The position numbers and the translations under genes are program-made. From the NCBI GenBank assembly GCA_030761205.1, contig JAULJL010000039.1, forward strand, positions 2,676,001-2,740,000: a stretch of 64,000 nucleotides of DNA, read 5' to 3'. This DNA comes from Fremontodendron californicum. Lineage: Eukaryota; Streptophyta; Magnoliopsida; Malvales; Malvaceae. Below the pieces are notes generated by a model, which saw only the letters and a program-made list of their open reading frames with translations, was not told the DNA's origin and did no database searches. Shown in pieces: positions 1 through 11,019 of the stretch. Position 1 is the stretch's first letter. The number at the start of each line of letters is the position of its first letter.

Positions 1-2
1 CA

Positions 3-703
3 AATCTGTTACCCAACCATGGGAAAACAGGAGCAAACGCGATAACGGAGGAAAAAGGTTGTCGGGTAATATCCAGGATTGAGGATGTCCGGACTCACAT
101 GGGAAAAGTGTTGGATGCCATGATTGAGGTCGGACTGTTTAAACTAGTCAACATGGGGCAGAAATCCTGGAACCAAATTCTGAACGCTTCTGCAGGTATC
201 ACAGAGGTTTGGTGGGATACACTGTTAACCAATGCTCCGACTTTCGAACCAAAATTCAAGAATTAATGGATATCGGCGTAGCAAAATTCTCCACTGAATG
301 GGAAGAAGAATCCGTGGATGTGGTAATCGAAGAAACCTCAAAGGCCCTTGAAAGATGGGTTAAGCCGAAACCATTGGTTATCTACTGTGGGGAAAGCCAG
401 AACTCGCCGGTAAGGGAAACACCAAGGGTGTTAAGGCCGATGGTGACTATCGAAGTGCCGAACCCGTTCCCCTACAAGGTCGATAAGGCTGTACCTTGGA
501 GGTACGAATGCAAATTTGCGTCACCGGAGCCTGTTGATGTTACACCAATTTTCAATGCCTCTGCGGCTGCCGTGGACATAACTGGTGTTGGGGGTTTCAC
601 TAGGTGTGGGAGATGCTATACACCGGAAGCATCGAAAAATATCAGAAAAGGGAAAGCTAAGGCTGATAAAGAGGAAACCGTCTCAGGAAAAGTTGTTGAG
701 TGA
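3..703 (+). pseudogene. Ty3 gag C-terminal/spacer region (degenerate)
   Basis: Frame 3 reads from the window edge with an LPNHG motif typical of the gag/protease spacer in Tat-type elements. The reading then shifts to frame 2 near position 165. It continues through a C-x2-YHRG...H-x4-C knuckle-like stretch (about 191-226) and a TRCGRCYTPE-type motif (about 598-630) to a TGA at 701-703. The same frame reopens directly after that stop. There is no start codon here; apparent starts are internal. A frameshift and a stop within 700 bp show decay. The assignment rests on motif order and on what follows downstream. Confidence 0.75.
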
Positions 704-1449
704 AAAACGAGCAAGCTTGTGGCAGAGGAAGAAGCTTGTGAATTCCTCAAATTTATCAAGCACAACGAATACAGCATTGTTGAACAATTAAAACGCTCAC
801 CGGCTCGCATATCCATCCTGGAATTATTGATGAACTCGAAGACCCATCGAAGGGCGCTCTTGAAAGTGTTGAATGAGGCATACGTGTCTCATGATGTGTC
901 TGTAGAGAAGTTTGACCAGGTAGTGGGGAATATGGCCATTAACAACTTCATAGCCTTCAGTGACGATGAGATCATGCCGGAGGGGACAGGTAGCACCAAA
1001 GCCCTTCACATCACAGCGCGATGCAAGGGCATATCATTGCAAAAGTCCTCATTGATAATGGCTCTGCGTTAAACGCCATGCCGATGACTACATTGGCCAA
1101 ACTGCCCGTCGATGGATCCCACATGAAGAACAGTCATATGGTAGTGCGAGCATTTGATGGAACCCGTAGACAAGTTGCGGGGCAAATTGAGTTGCCAATA
1201 CAAATTGGTCCTTGCACATTCGACATTGTCTTCCAGGTCATGGATATCGTTCCTTCATACAAAGTCTTGTTGGGAAGACCTTGGATCCACATGGCTGGTG
1301 CTATTCCATCCATTTTGTATCAGAAGGTGAAGTTCAGGGTCGAAGAGCAATTGATAATCGTCGACGGAGAAGAAGATCTCCTTGTATCCAAGCCCTCGAA
1401 TATTCCCTACATAGAAGCTACTGAAGAAACGAGAGAGTGCTCTTTTTGA
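704..1449 (+). pseudogene. Ty3 retroviral-type aspartic protease domain (frameshifted)
   Basis: The frame-2 segment 704-1026 continues the gag-pro spacer. A one-base shift near 1025-1031 moves the reading into frame 1. There the protease active site reads VLIDNGSALN (about 1048-1077), and VLLGRPWIH (about 1267-1293) is the conserved C-terminal flap-side motif. The active site is D-N-G-S, not the usual D-S/T-G; this substitution is common in Tat-type plant elements as far as I know. The frame stops at a TGA (1447-1449) where an arginine codon would be expected. The product would have cut the polyprotein. Confidence 0.8.
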
Positions 1450-1994
1450 ACCTTAGAGTTTGTGAACGCTGCATTTGTAAGCGAAGGTTTTAAGATGCCT
1501 ATACCCCAGCTGTCCTCTACTACTCACAGCGACCTTGCTCAGGTCGTAGGAAAGGGTTGTCGAGCCGGGACAGGTTTAGGGAAGAACCTACAAGGAATTC
1601 GAAAGAGCATCAGTGTGATCAGAAAGGAAGACAAGTTCGGGTTGGGATACAAGCCGACCAGGGAAGACAGGGAGAGACTGATAAGAGAAAGGAAAGAGCA
1701 GATGCTCGCAAGACTCTGGGATACGAGATAGAGACCCCGAGGATGTACATCCCCCATCTCTATGAGACATTTCAATCAGCGGGTTTTATTTTTCCTGATT
1801 CACTAGTTGGGACCAAACCTGCCATGATTTTTGAGGGAATGTTTGCGGGTTTCTGCATCCAAATGATGGAACAAGAAGGAGAAGAGGGAAACAAAGCTGA
1901 AGAAATCACCATCTACCCGTGTCCTCCGGGATTTGAGTTGAAGAATTGGCGTGCTGTAGATTTACCTGCTGTATTTAGGTCTCTTTCTGGTTAA
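1450..1994 (+). pseudogene. Ty3 G-patch domain and linker upstream of RT
   Basis: Frame 1 resumes after the 1447 stop and encodes a G-patch: glycine-rich GKGCRAGTGLGKNLQGI (about 1549-1599) followed by FGLGYKP (about 1639-1659). G-patches bind RNA or nucleic acid and sit behind the protease in Tat-type elements. A frameshift near 1711 moves the reading to frame 3, which carries IPHLYETFQSAGF (from about 1750) and ends at TAA 1992-1994. The open frame stops where AT-rich, intron-like sequence begins (see 1990-2197). Confidence 0.72.
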
Positions 1995-2197
1995 CAAATT
2001 AAGTTCTCGAACACTTCTGCCCAAGAGTGTTATGAGATTTTCTTTTGTGCACGGGATCCTTTAATGAACTTATCATTCAAATAAATGACAATTATGATGC
2101 ATTATGTCTCCATTCATTTGCCATTTCTTTTATAGTCCATCCTTCCATTTTGTCTTCCTATACAATCATCTATATTATTTTGCTTACACCTTTCCAG
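1990..2197 (+). other. Candidate spliceosomal intron inside the Ty3 polyprotein
   Basis: Between the G-patch linker and the RT frame lie about 208 bp that are much more T-rich than the coding flanks and have stops in the coding frames. The stretch ends in a pyrimidine-rich acceptor, CTTACACCTTTCCAG (to 2197). A possible donor is G|GTTAAC at 1990, which is weak. The RT frame opens just after the acceptor, with a methionine at 2209. Ogre elements of other plants are known to carry a spliced intron between protease and RT. The 3' border is convincing; the 5' border is uncertain. Confidence 0.45.
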
Positions 2198-2208
2198 GTC
2201 TCCTAATA

Positions 2209-3798
2209 ATGAATACAAAAAACAATCTCATCAGTAATTCGGAAATCAATTTTAAGAAATGTATTGATATTGGTGAAATTGACGATGAAGAGACTGCAGA
2301 AAACTATGATTTACCACCCGATCTATTGAGATTAATAGAATCAGAAGAAAAGCAAATTATGCCTCACCAGGAGACAACAGAAGTTGTTAATCTAGGAGAT
2401 GAGGATAATAAGAAAGAGGTAAAAATCGGCATTTCACTACCAGTGACAACGAATCAAGAGTTGGTAGAATTACTCCACGAGTATGCAGATGTGTTCGCGT
2501 GGTCCTATCAAGACATGCCGAGACTCGATACAGATATTGTGGTGCATCGTTTGCCTTTAAAACCAGAATGCAAACTCTTGAAACAGAAGTTGAGATGAAT
2601 GAAGCCTGAAATGTTGCTAAAAGTCAAGGAAAAAGTAAAAAAGCAATTCGATGCCAGATTTTTGGAAGTCGCTAAGTATCCCGAATGGGTAGCAAACGTA
2701 GTCCCAGTCCCGAAGAAAGATGGGAAAGCACGAATGTGCGTTGATTATCGGGACCTAAACAGAGCTAGTCCAAAAGATAGCTTCCCGCTACCCCATATCG
2801 ATACTTTGGTCGATAATACTGTCAAACACTCACTGTTCTCATTTATGGACGGTTTTTCGGGCTACAACCAAATCAAGATGGCACCAAAAGATATGGAGAG
2901 GACCACTTTCGTGACAATGTGGGGGACATTTTGTTACAAGGTTATGCCATTTGGGTTAAAAAACGTAGGTGCAACTTATCAAAGAGCAATGGTGACCCTC
3001 TTTCATGACATAATGCACAAAGAGGTATAAGTTTATGTTGATGACATGATTGCAAAGTCACGTGAAGATGAAGATCATGTGGTTAATCTGAGAAAGTTGT
3101 TCGGGCGATTAAAGAAGTTCCAACTTAAGCTCAACCCGGCCAAATGCACATTTGGTGTGACATCCGACAAACTTCTGGGTTTCATTGTTAATGAGAAAGG
3201 AATTGAAGTAGATCCCGACAAGATACGTGCTATCCAGAATTTATCTCCGCCTCGGACACAGAAAGAAGTGCGAAGATTCCTGGGAAGATTGAATTACATT
3301 GCCCGTTTCATTTCTCAGCTCACCGCTAAGCGTGATCCAATTTTCAGACTCCTCAGAAAACGTGATCCGAGTGAGTGGGATGAGGATTTCCAGGAAGCAT
3401 TCGACAAAGTGAAAGAATATCTTACCAACCCACCGGTACTGGTACCACTAACACCAGGAAGACCGCTCATTTTGTATTTGGTAGTACATGAGAAATTCAT
3501 GGGGTGTGTTTTGGGACAGCAAGATGAGACAAGCAAGAAAGAACATGTCATTTACTACCTGAGCAAAAAGTTTACAGATTACGAGGCCAAGTACTCGGTA
3601 GTAGAAAAGATATGTTGCGCGCTGGCTTGGGCTGCTTATAGGCTCCGACAATATATGTTATACCATACCACGTTGCTTGTTGCTAAATTGGACCCCATTA
3701 AATACATCTTTGAGAAACCCTCGTTATCAGGAAGATTGGCAAGATGGCAAGTTCTGCTTTCTGAATATGACATCACCTATGTCTCTCAAAAGCCATAA
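2209..3798 (+). pseudogene. Ty3 reverse transcriptase and first RNase H domain
   Basis: Frame 1 encodes the pre-RT DVFAWSYQDMP motif (about 2491-2523), RT motif MCVDYRDLNRASPKD (about 2734-2778), FMDGFSGYNQIKM (2845-2880), MPFGLKNVGATYQRAM (2944-2991) and the catalytic YVDD box (about 3034-3045). The RT/RNase H connection continues with LGFIVNEKGIEVDPDK and the IYYLSKKFTDYE motif of the Ty3 RNase H (about 3553-3588). Two in-frame stops interrupt it: TGA at 2596-2598 (arginine expected) and TAA at 3028-3030, one codon before the YVDD box. A one-base loss in an A-run near 3788 throws the reading into frame 3. Confidence 0.93.
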
Positions 3799-4682
3799 AG
3801 AGAAGTGCAGTAGCTGAATTCCTCGCGGATAAAGCCACCGAGGATTATGAGCCAGTGAAGTTTGATTTCCCTGATGAAGACTTAATGGCTATTTCCGAAG
3901 AAGATGAAGACGAGGAATCAAAGAAAGATGTGTGGAAGATGTATTTCGACGGCGCATCGAATGCTCTGGGGCACGGTGTTGGAGCAGTTTTGATATCGCC
4001 AGAAGGGACCTACTGCCCAATCACTGCAAGATTGACTTTCAAATGCACCAACAATGTGGCAGAGTATGAGGCCTGTGTCATGGGACTTCAAGCGGCTATT
4101 GCAAAGAAGATGAGCGAGTTAGAGGTGTATGGAGACTCGGCTCTAGTCATTTGCCAGTTAAAAGGGGAATGGGAGACAAGGGACTCGAAGTTGGTTCTCT
4201 ACCAAAAGTTCATAGTTGAATTGGTTCAACAATTCGAAAATATCGAATTCAACTATCTACCCCGAGAGGAAAATCAAATGGCCGACGCTCTTGCTACGTT
4301 AGCCTCAATGTTCAAGATAAATACAAGCGTTGACGTCCAGCCCATTAACATGAGTATACGAGAATTGCCCGCACACTGTATGCATGTTGAAGAAGAGCCG
4401 GATGAGAGGCCATGGTACCATGACATCCTGCAATACGTAAAATATCAGCAATACCCAGAACATGCCACAGAAAATGACAAAAGAACTTTGAGAAGATTGG
4501 CGATGGGATTCTTTCTAGATAAAGAAGTATTGTACAAAAGGAGTAGAGATCATACATTGCTAAGGTGCGTGGAAGCAAATGAAGCTAAGAGAATACTCGA
4601 GGAAGTTCATGAAGGGGTTTGTGAAACACATGCAAACGGCCACATGATGGCTAAGCAGATTATGAGAGTAGGTTATTATTGA
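3786..4682 (+). pseudogene. Additional RNase H domain of the Tat-type polyprotein
   Basis: In frame 3 the sequence continues without an independent start. YFDGASNALGHGVGAVL (about 3942-3992) carries the first catalytic aspartate, NNVAEYEACVMGL (about 4050-4088) the glutamate, and YGDSALVICQL (about 4128-4160) the next aspartate. The late LPREENQMADALATLA segment (about 4257-4304) holds a further conserved aspartate. A second, archaeal-type RNase H after the gypsy RNase H is a known hallmark of Tat elements. The stretch ends at TGA 4680-4682, where a tryptophan codon fits the family, so G-to-A decay is likely. Confidence 0.88.
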
Positions 4683-5659
4683 ATGACAGTGGAGAGGGAT
4701 TGCATCAGGTATGTCCGGAAATGCCATAAGTGCCAAATATACACGGATAAGGTACATGCTCCTCCGACAGCTTTGCACGTCATGACAACTCCATGGCCTT
4801 TTTCTATGTGGAGAATGGATGTGATTGGTGCAATTACCCCTAAGGCCTCGAACGAGCATCGCTTCATTTTGGTGGTGATCGATTATTTCACGAAGTGGGT
4901 TGAAGCTGCTTCTTATGCTAGCGTGACCAAGTCAGTGGTGTGTAGATTCTTGAAGAAGGAAGTGATCTGCCGATACGGTCTCCCAGAGAAAATCATTACA
5001 GATAATGCTCTCAATCTAAACAACGCCATGATGAAAGAGATTTGTACCCAATTTAAAGTCAGACATCACAACTCAGCGCCTTACCATCGCAAGATGAACG
5101 GGGCAGTGAAGGCTGCTAACAAGAATATAAAGAAAATCGTGGCTAAAATAACTGATAAGTACAAATATTGGCACGAGAAACTCCCGTTTGCTCTGCACGC
5201 TTACAGAACATCGATGCGTACTTCTACGGGGGCTACTCCTTATTCCTTGGTGTATGGGATGGAAGCAGTTTGCCAATCGAGGTTGAAATCCCCTCTTTGA
5301 GAATTTTGATGGAAGTTGAGCTGGAAGAAGCAGAATGGGTTCGAGCCCGCTATGAGCAGCTTAATTTGATTGAGGAAAAAAGGATGACGGCACTGTGTCA
5401 TGGCGAATTATACCAAAGACAAATGATGAGGGCACACAATAAAAAGGTTCGCCCAAGAGAGTTTCGAGAAGGTGATTTGGTTTTGAAAAAGATCCTTCCT
5501 AATCAGCAAGATCCAAGGGGAAAATGGGCACCAAATTGGGAAGGTCCGTACGTGGTGAAAAGAGTTTTTTCATGAGGGGCAATGATTTTAGCCGAAATGG
5601 ACGGTGCAGATTTTTCAAGCCCAATCAATGCTGATGCAGTGAAGAAATATTATGCGTAA
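4683..5659 (+). pseudogene. Ty3 integrase (zinc finger, catalytic core, C-terminal domain)
   Basis: Frame 3 carries the C-x2-C half of the HHCC finger (CHKCQIY, about 4722-4742), then MDVIGAI with the first catalytic aspartate (about 4815-4835), IDYFTKWVEA (about 4878-4907), and ITDNALNLNN (about 4995-5025) with the second aspartate. A one-base loss near 5270 shifts to frame 2, which holds the C-terminal GDLVLKKIL and GKWAPNWEGPYVV motifs (about 5474-5557). A TGA at 5573-5575 interrupts the last part. The expected terminal stop is TAA 5657-5659. Confidence 0.9.
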
Positions 5660-6747
5660 ACAAAAAAAAAAAAGGAGAGGTTCGGACTGAAAACCTGAAA
5701 TAGCGGTTCGAATCAAAGGGAGGATCCAAGTCGAAAACCCTAAAAGGCGGCCTAGATGAAGGATAAACAAGGGTTGGGGCAACCGGAAATAACCCGTCTG
5801 AAGCAATTACGTGGGGCAAAAGATCAAGGCAGGATAGGAACTTTGAGCGAGTAGCAAAATGCAATGTGATTGAACCGTCAAAACAGGGAGGCTGATTCGT
5901 GGTTTGACGCTCTCAGAAGAGTCAAGGACACTGATGGATATTTCTTTTCAGAAAGAGAAATCTGGATTAGATCAGTTGAGCCCGTTTGAGTATTCATTAT
6001 GAAGGAGATCTACCCTTATTCTGTCTTTATTTCCCCTTTTGATTAATGCCAATATGTTCCTTTTTTTTTCTTTAAGAATGAAAATATTTGTCCCAATTCA
6101 TGAAGTTTTGTCTTTAAGTTATCTTTATTTCTTTGAAATTTTCTAAAAAAAAAATACATTATGTTGGCATGAAATGTGAATGATGATAAATAAATGAACT
6201 CGGCATAAATAGAGCTTTCACGATTACTCTGGGGAAATTTGAGAATTGGAAAATCAGAAAAAGAAGAAAAGATAATAGAGAAATGACAGGACAGTATGAG
6301 ACATCGATTTATTCATACCCTTTGGAAGTAAAGAAAGTAATAATTGACAGGTGAAATGGTTTTGAGGGAAGTGTACAAAGCTCTGACTCCGGCTAAGAAA
6401 AGATCGTGAAGAAGTAAACTGTGGACAGTTAGTCAAGTCGAAGAAAGAAAATAAAGGAAACTGGAAAAATAGAAAAGAACCTTACAGCAAAATAGCATGA
6501 GAAGTTTAATCAAGTCAACTTTGGGAGAACTGTTAACTGATAAGATACACACAGGGGCATCGAATCATGATTCAAACCTTAAGTCATACATTTCATTATC
6601 ATAAGCATGCATTGCATCATCATGACATTGCTAACAATCAGGAATTAATACCGTACAAAAAAAAGGGTATGAATGACCGGCAGACAAGAAAAATGGAAAC
6701 TGACTACAACAGGGAGTTGGAAATCACCATGATAGTCAAGAGAAAGG
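5660..6747 (+). other. Non-coding spacer between integrase and tandem array of the Ty3 element
   Basis: About 1.1 kb with no supported ORF. It is A/G-rich near the start and then AT-rich. Its position between the end of pol and the polypurine tract matches the long 3' untranslated region of Tat/Ogre elements. I see no gene or host regulatory element here. Confidence 0.6.
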
Positions 6748-7125
6748 TAACAATTTATTTCTTTAAGTGATAGAGCCTTTGATGAGAGGAACAATTTATT
6801 TTCCAAGTGATAGAGCCTCTGATGAGAGGAGCAATTTATTTCTTTAAGTGATAGAGCCTCTGATAAGAGGAGCAATTTATTTTCCAAGTGATAGAGCCTC
6901 TGATGAGAGAAGCAATTTATTTCTTTAAGTGATAGAGCCTCGGATGAGAGGAGCAATTTATTTTCCAAGTGATAGAGCCTCTGATGAGAGGAGCAATTTA
7001 TTTTTCAAGTGATAGAGCCTCTGATGAGAGAAGCAATTTATTTTTCAAGTGATAGAGCCTCTGATGAGAGGAGCAATTTATTTTCCAAGCGATAGAGCCT
7101 CTGATGAGAGGAGCCATTTATTTTT
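6748..7125 (+). repeat. 40-41 bp tandem repeat array (about 9 copies) before the polypurine tract
   Basis: The unit reads GATAGAGCCTCTGATGAGAG followed by GAGCAATTTATTTTCCAAGT. Alternate copies have TTTCTTTAAGT in place of TTTTCCAAGT, so the array looks like 40/41-bp monomers partly organised as dimers. Copies differ by one to a few bases. It lies about 110 bp upstream of the polypurine tract, within the element's 3' untranslated region. ORFs crossing it are by-products of the repetition. Confidence 0.9.
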
Positions 7126-7237
7126 CGATTGATAAGAACCTCCGATGGAGAGAGCCCTCCTAGAACAAACGCATGCACAATTCCAGACAAAAACGTTGCT
7201 CGCGTCTTTGCCCTATTCCTAATTCTCAGCAATGTGC

Positions 7238-7250
7238 AAAGAGGGGCAGC
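7238..7250 (+). other. Polypurine tract of the Ty3 element
   Basis: AAAGAGGGGCAGC sits immediately 5' of the LTR start TGTAGCAACC and would prime plus-strand DNA synthesis. The same 13 bases occur on the minus strand at 24744-24732, next to the other LTR element's LTR. The flanking bases (CTCAGCAAT upstream, TGTAG downstream) also match. Confidence 0.85.
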
Positions 7251-8549
7251 TGTAGCAACCTTTTTAGCCCCGGTCGGATCTGAATTCGACTCGGGCCATT
7301 TGCAACAAGGCCCGACCCAATCCCCTAACCCAGGGCCCTTTGGGGCCAGCTGGCCAAGCAGGCCAAACCAGGCCTGCTGGCTAGCCCAGCAAGGCCGGCT
7401 ATGGCCTTTCCCATTCTGGGCCCAATAAGCCCAACAAGGCCTGCTACCAAGTAGGCCCATCACCCAATCCTATCCCCAAACCCTAACAGCCCCAAACCCT
7501 AGGAATACCTAACCCTGGCAGCCACCCTCCCTAGGCAGCCTTCCCCAGGCCACCACCAACCACCCAAACCCACCACCACACACCACCACCCTAACCCCCC
7601 AGTCCCCTAGGCTTGCTAAAACCACACCCCCATACATGCCAACCCCCCAAACCAAGCCCACCTGCCAACCCTAGCCACAAACACCTAAACAAGCCATACC
7701 CCTTTCGACCTAACCCACAACTACACGCCACCGAGCAGCAACCCCGTCCCCAAAATTCGGAAGCCCGGATCCCAAGCCCTAAGGTTTCGGGGAACCCAAA
7801 ACCCGTTCAAAAAGAGGGAGATCGAAACCGAAAAAAGAAGAACCCCTCCCCTGCAAAAAAAATTCAAAGATCCCTGCAAAAAAACCCACAAAGGCAGAAA
7901 AACGAAACACCCAAAAAAAAAAACAAAACACAAACAAAAAAAAAAGAAAAGAAAAGAAAAATCAACCAAAAACAAAAGAAAAGGGGTTTTCAAATTTCTT
8001 TTCAAGGCCATATCTACTCTGATCTGGCCTGATTTGAAGAAAACCGGCGGCAGATTCGCATCGAGGGGGCCACCACGAGTCGTTTCGACTCATTTTGAAC
8101 CGAAAAACTCATCGGAGCGCGGCAGAGCACGGCGGCCGACGGTGAAGACACGACCGGTGCGACGGCCCGTTGGCTGAATTCTGAAAATCCTAGAGAGAGA
8201 AGGGAGAGAAACAGAAGAAGAGAGAGAAGAAAAAGGAAAAAAAAATTTAAAAAAAGAGGAAATCAGAGTTTTATAGGACCCCCAAACGACGTCGTTTTGG
8301 GGAGAAAAAAAATATAGCGGGTCAAGAGGACCCGCGCCTTGACCCACGGGTCAACCCGGAAAGACCCGATCCGAATGTAACCCGGTTTAAGAAAAGGGTT
8401 CCAAAACGGCACAGTTTTGATATAAAAAAAAATTGGGTCTGCCCAGACCCGATCCAGGCCCCAGTCCAAGCTCCGGATCTGGCCTAGAAGGCGGCCTGAC
8501 CCGCACGCCCCTGCTCCTGGGCCCTGCAGCCCAATTGGCTGGTTTTGGG

Positions 8550-8700
8550 CCAAAGAAAGAAAAAAGAAAGGAAAAAAGAAGAAAAAAAAAGAGAAGAAAT
8601 AAAGAGAAAAAAAGAAAAAAAAAAGAGAAAAAAAGAAGAAAAGAAAAAAAAAGGGAAAAAGAAAGCAAAAAAGAAGGGAAAGATAAGCAAAAAAAGCTCA
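8550..8700 (+). repeat. GAAA-rich low-complexity tract in the LTR
   Basis: Almost pure A/G on the plus strand (AAAGAAAAAAGAAAGG-type runs). It yields long but meaningless lysine/glutamate frames on plus and phenylalanine/leucine frames on minus. Confidence 0.9.
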
Positions 8701-9239
8701 GGCCCGAGCCCATCAAATTCAAAAATATCCGTCAAGCCCGGAGGTAAGATTCGCGTTTATTAGTTTTTTATTTTATTATTTTTATTCTGGTTTTTATTAT
8801 TTTATTTTTGTCCGTTATTTTAATTACCAACGTATATTTTAGTATGTTTCCTTATTTTTGCATATTTCTCTATTTTAAATATTGTAATATATTTTAACAT
8901 GTTTTATTGCTTTTATCCATTGCGTATTTGTTATATTAAAAATGCCGTAGTATATTTTAATGATATATTATATCATTAGCATTTTAATATATTTTGTTAT
9001 TTTAACATGGTAGTTTATTATATTGTTTGTGCCTCAATGTTGTAGCATGATTTAATTCATTTCATTGTTTATATTCATTATGTATTTCAAATATCACATC
9101 CTATTTTAATATATTACATCATCGACATCCGTCATTTATTTAAATGTGTTAGAATATTTTAGTGTTGTAAATAGGAATTTGTTGTGAGAAATTTAAGGTG
9201 TTAGAGTGAGCAATTTATTTTTAAATAAACATAAGGATA

Positions 9240-10070
9240 GAATGAACACGGATTTGCCGACGACGGAATTCGAAGGACGTCACGGTTGTGATTCCTAAGA
9301 TATCCCGAGGTGAGAGAATTTCGCTAAATATCACCACGAGTAGTGGGAGTATTTAGCGATATGCTCAATATAAAAATTCGTTTTCATTTATGGAAATAAT
9401 CAAAATAAGAAGAACGAATAAAAATGAATATTTACGTGTTTGATATTTTGCCATGCTCGTGTTTTTGAATATTATGTCGTGTATTTGATCGTATAATTAG
9501 GCCTTTATTCGTACATGTTATATGCTAAATCGTGTGCATTCTATATTTAAATATTCGCATCATTCGCATTTAAATAAAAATCGATGAATACGGATTTGCT
9601 GACGACGGAATTCGAAGGACATCACGGTAGTGATTCCTAAGATATCCCGAGGTGAGAGAAGTTCGTTAAATATCACAACGAGTAGTGGGAGTATTTAGTG
9701 AGGTGCTCGATAAAAAATCCGCTTTCATTCAAAATTGGGAATAATTGAAATAAAAGAAGAATAATATAGTGAATGTTTATGTGTTCAATATGTTGCCATA
9801 TTCGTATTGTTTTTTTTTACACTGTGCTTCGCACGTCTAATCTTATAATAATGTATTTAATCAATTGTCTTGTATGCTTAACCATGTGCATCCGATATTT
9901 AAATATTCAAATCATGTGCATTTAAATAAAAAATGGATGTAAATTACCGACGACGGAATTCGGAGGATATCACGGTTGTGATTCCTAAGATATCTTGAGG
10001 TGAGAGGATCTCGTTAAATACCACCAAGAGTGTTGGGAATATTTAACGAGTATTCTCGATAATAAGTTTA
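9240..10070 (+). repeat. Three direct repeats of about 345 bp in the 3' LTR
   Basis: The block GACGACGGAATTCG begins at 9259, 9601 and 9949, a spacing of 342 and 348 bp. Each copy carries ATCACGGT(T/A)GTGATTCC, then GATATC(C/T)(C/T)GAGGTGAGAG and AGTGTTGGGA or AGTAGTGGGA blocks. Copy 3 is the most divergent. The repeated parts alternate with AT-rich filler. Confidence 0.9.
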
Positions 10071-11019
10071 CATTCACTTTCATTTTCAAAAAGATAATAA
10101 TAATTCAAAAAGTCCAAATAATAAACATGTTTTTGTTTTAAAAATAAAAATAAAAAAAAGAAGAGAAATAATTTTAAATGCCGATATCAAGTCCATTAAA
10201 TCGAGATTTAAGATAACACGTGATTAAATGGTACCGTTTTCTAAACGGGCGTTGCGGGGGTGCTAATCCTTCCCCGCACGTAACCGATTCCCGAACCCGA
10301 TTTTGTTTTCTCTCTGGTTCAAAATACGAACTTCGAAATTGGTTTTACAAAAATGTTTTAATTAATTTTTAAATATTTTACTAAAACCGGTTTTAATAGG
10401 TGACCAATCACACCTACAAAAAAGATTGGTGATGACTTCCGTTTCGTGTTTTTTAAAGATCTTAGCAGTAAAAAAAAATCGTTATGACAGGAACGAGAGA
10501 ATAATTCTAATTCCTTTGACCAAGGCAAGTTTTTTCTCCATAAAAAGTTGCGCTTAATTGCTTAGAAAAAAAAAAGGACACCCATTTTAGAAGGAATATT
10601 TGCTTACGCTCACAAATAGATTTATTTATGGTTCGAGTTATGACTCGAACTTTTTTATATTTTTTATTTAAGTTTGGTCTTAGGCGAGCTGAGGCTAGCC
10701 CATCCACTTGCCAATCCGATTTATTGTTTAAATACTAATAAAAAGAAAAAAAATTCATAATTAATTTTGAATAAAAAAAATATTTTTATTAATTAAATAG
10801 TGATTCGAATCAATTCATCATCATCTAAATCAAAAATATCTATATCCAAATTTAACTTAATATCAACCTGCCGAGGGCTACCCGACCCTTTTCAGGTTTA
10901 CTCACAAACATAAAGGATGCCGAGCTTGTAATGGTCATCACCATGGATTTAGCTACCTATGCCTTAAAAAGGGTTGTTTCTTTAAGGATTGACATTCAAT
11001 GTAGTTTATTGTCGGACAT

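Larger units (their letters stand above)
1..10489 (+). mobile_element. Ty3/Tat-Ogre LTR retrotransposon, 3' portion (5' end outside window)
   Basis: The plus strand shows, in order: gag tail, aspartic protease, G-patch, reverse transcriptase, RNase H, integrase, a non-coding spacer with a 40-bp tandem array, a polypurine tract at 7238-7250 and a long 3' LTR (7251-10489). This domain order, the long LTR and the G-patch point to the Tat/Ogre branch of Ty3 (family knowledge). The 5' LTR, primer binding site and most of gag lie upstream of the window, so neither LTR divergence nor the target duplication can be tested. The candidate duplication on this side would be GGAAC at 10490-10494. The coding part carries at least six in-frame stops and five frameshifts, so this copy cannot make its own proteins. 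Confidence 0.93.
7251..10489 (+). repeat. 3' LTR of the Ty3/Tat-Ogre element (3239 bp)
   Basis: It starts TGTAGCAACC after the polypurine tract and ends GTTATGACA at 10489. The first 1.3 kb is GC-rich (pyrimidine- and CA-rich blocks). It is followed by A/G-rich low-complexity DNA (about 8550-8700) and then AT-rich sequence with three 342-348 bp direct repeats. The last 320 bp (about 10170-10489) are clearly homologous, as reverse complement, to the starts of the LTRs at 23444 and 33177. A TATAAA-like run at 8421 on this strand could be the LTR promoter, but this is weak. ORFs in this stretch are low-complexity or shadow frames. Confidence 0.85.

Noticed and set aside
616..1009. Minus-strand ORFs over the gag-protease region
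   Set aside because: Shadows of the plus-strand polyprotein.
8387..8763. Several ORFs of 70-110 codons on both strands
   Set aside because: They cross a GAAA-rich tract in the LTR and consist of Lys/Glu or Phe/Leu runs.
10170..10489. Separate minus-strand LTR
   Set aside because: The homology to 23444-23830 is inverted because the LARD itself is on the minus strand; PPT and LTR start at 7238-7260 show that this is the end of the plus-strand Ty3 LTR.
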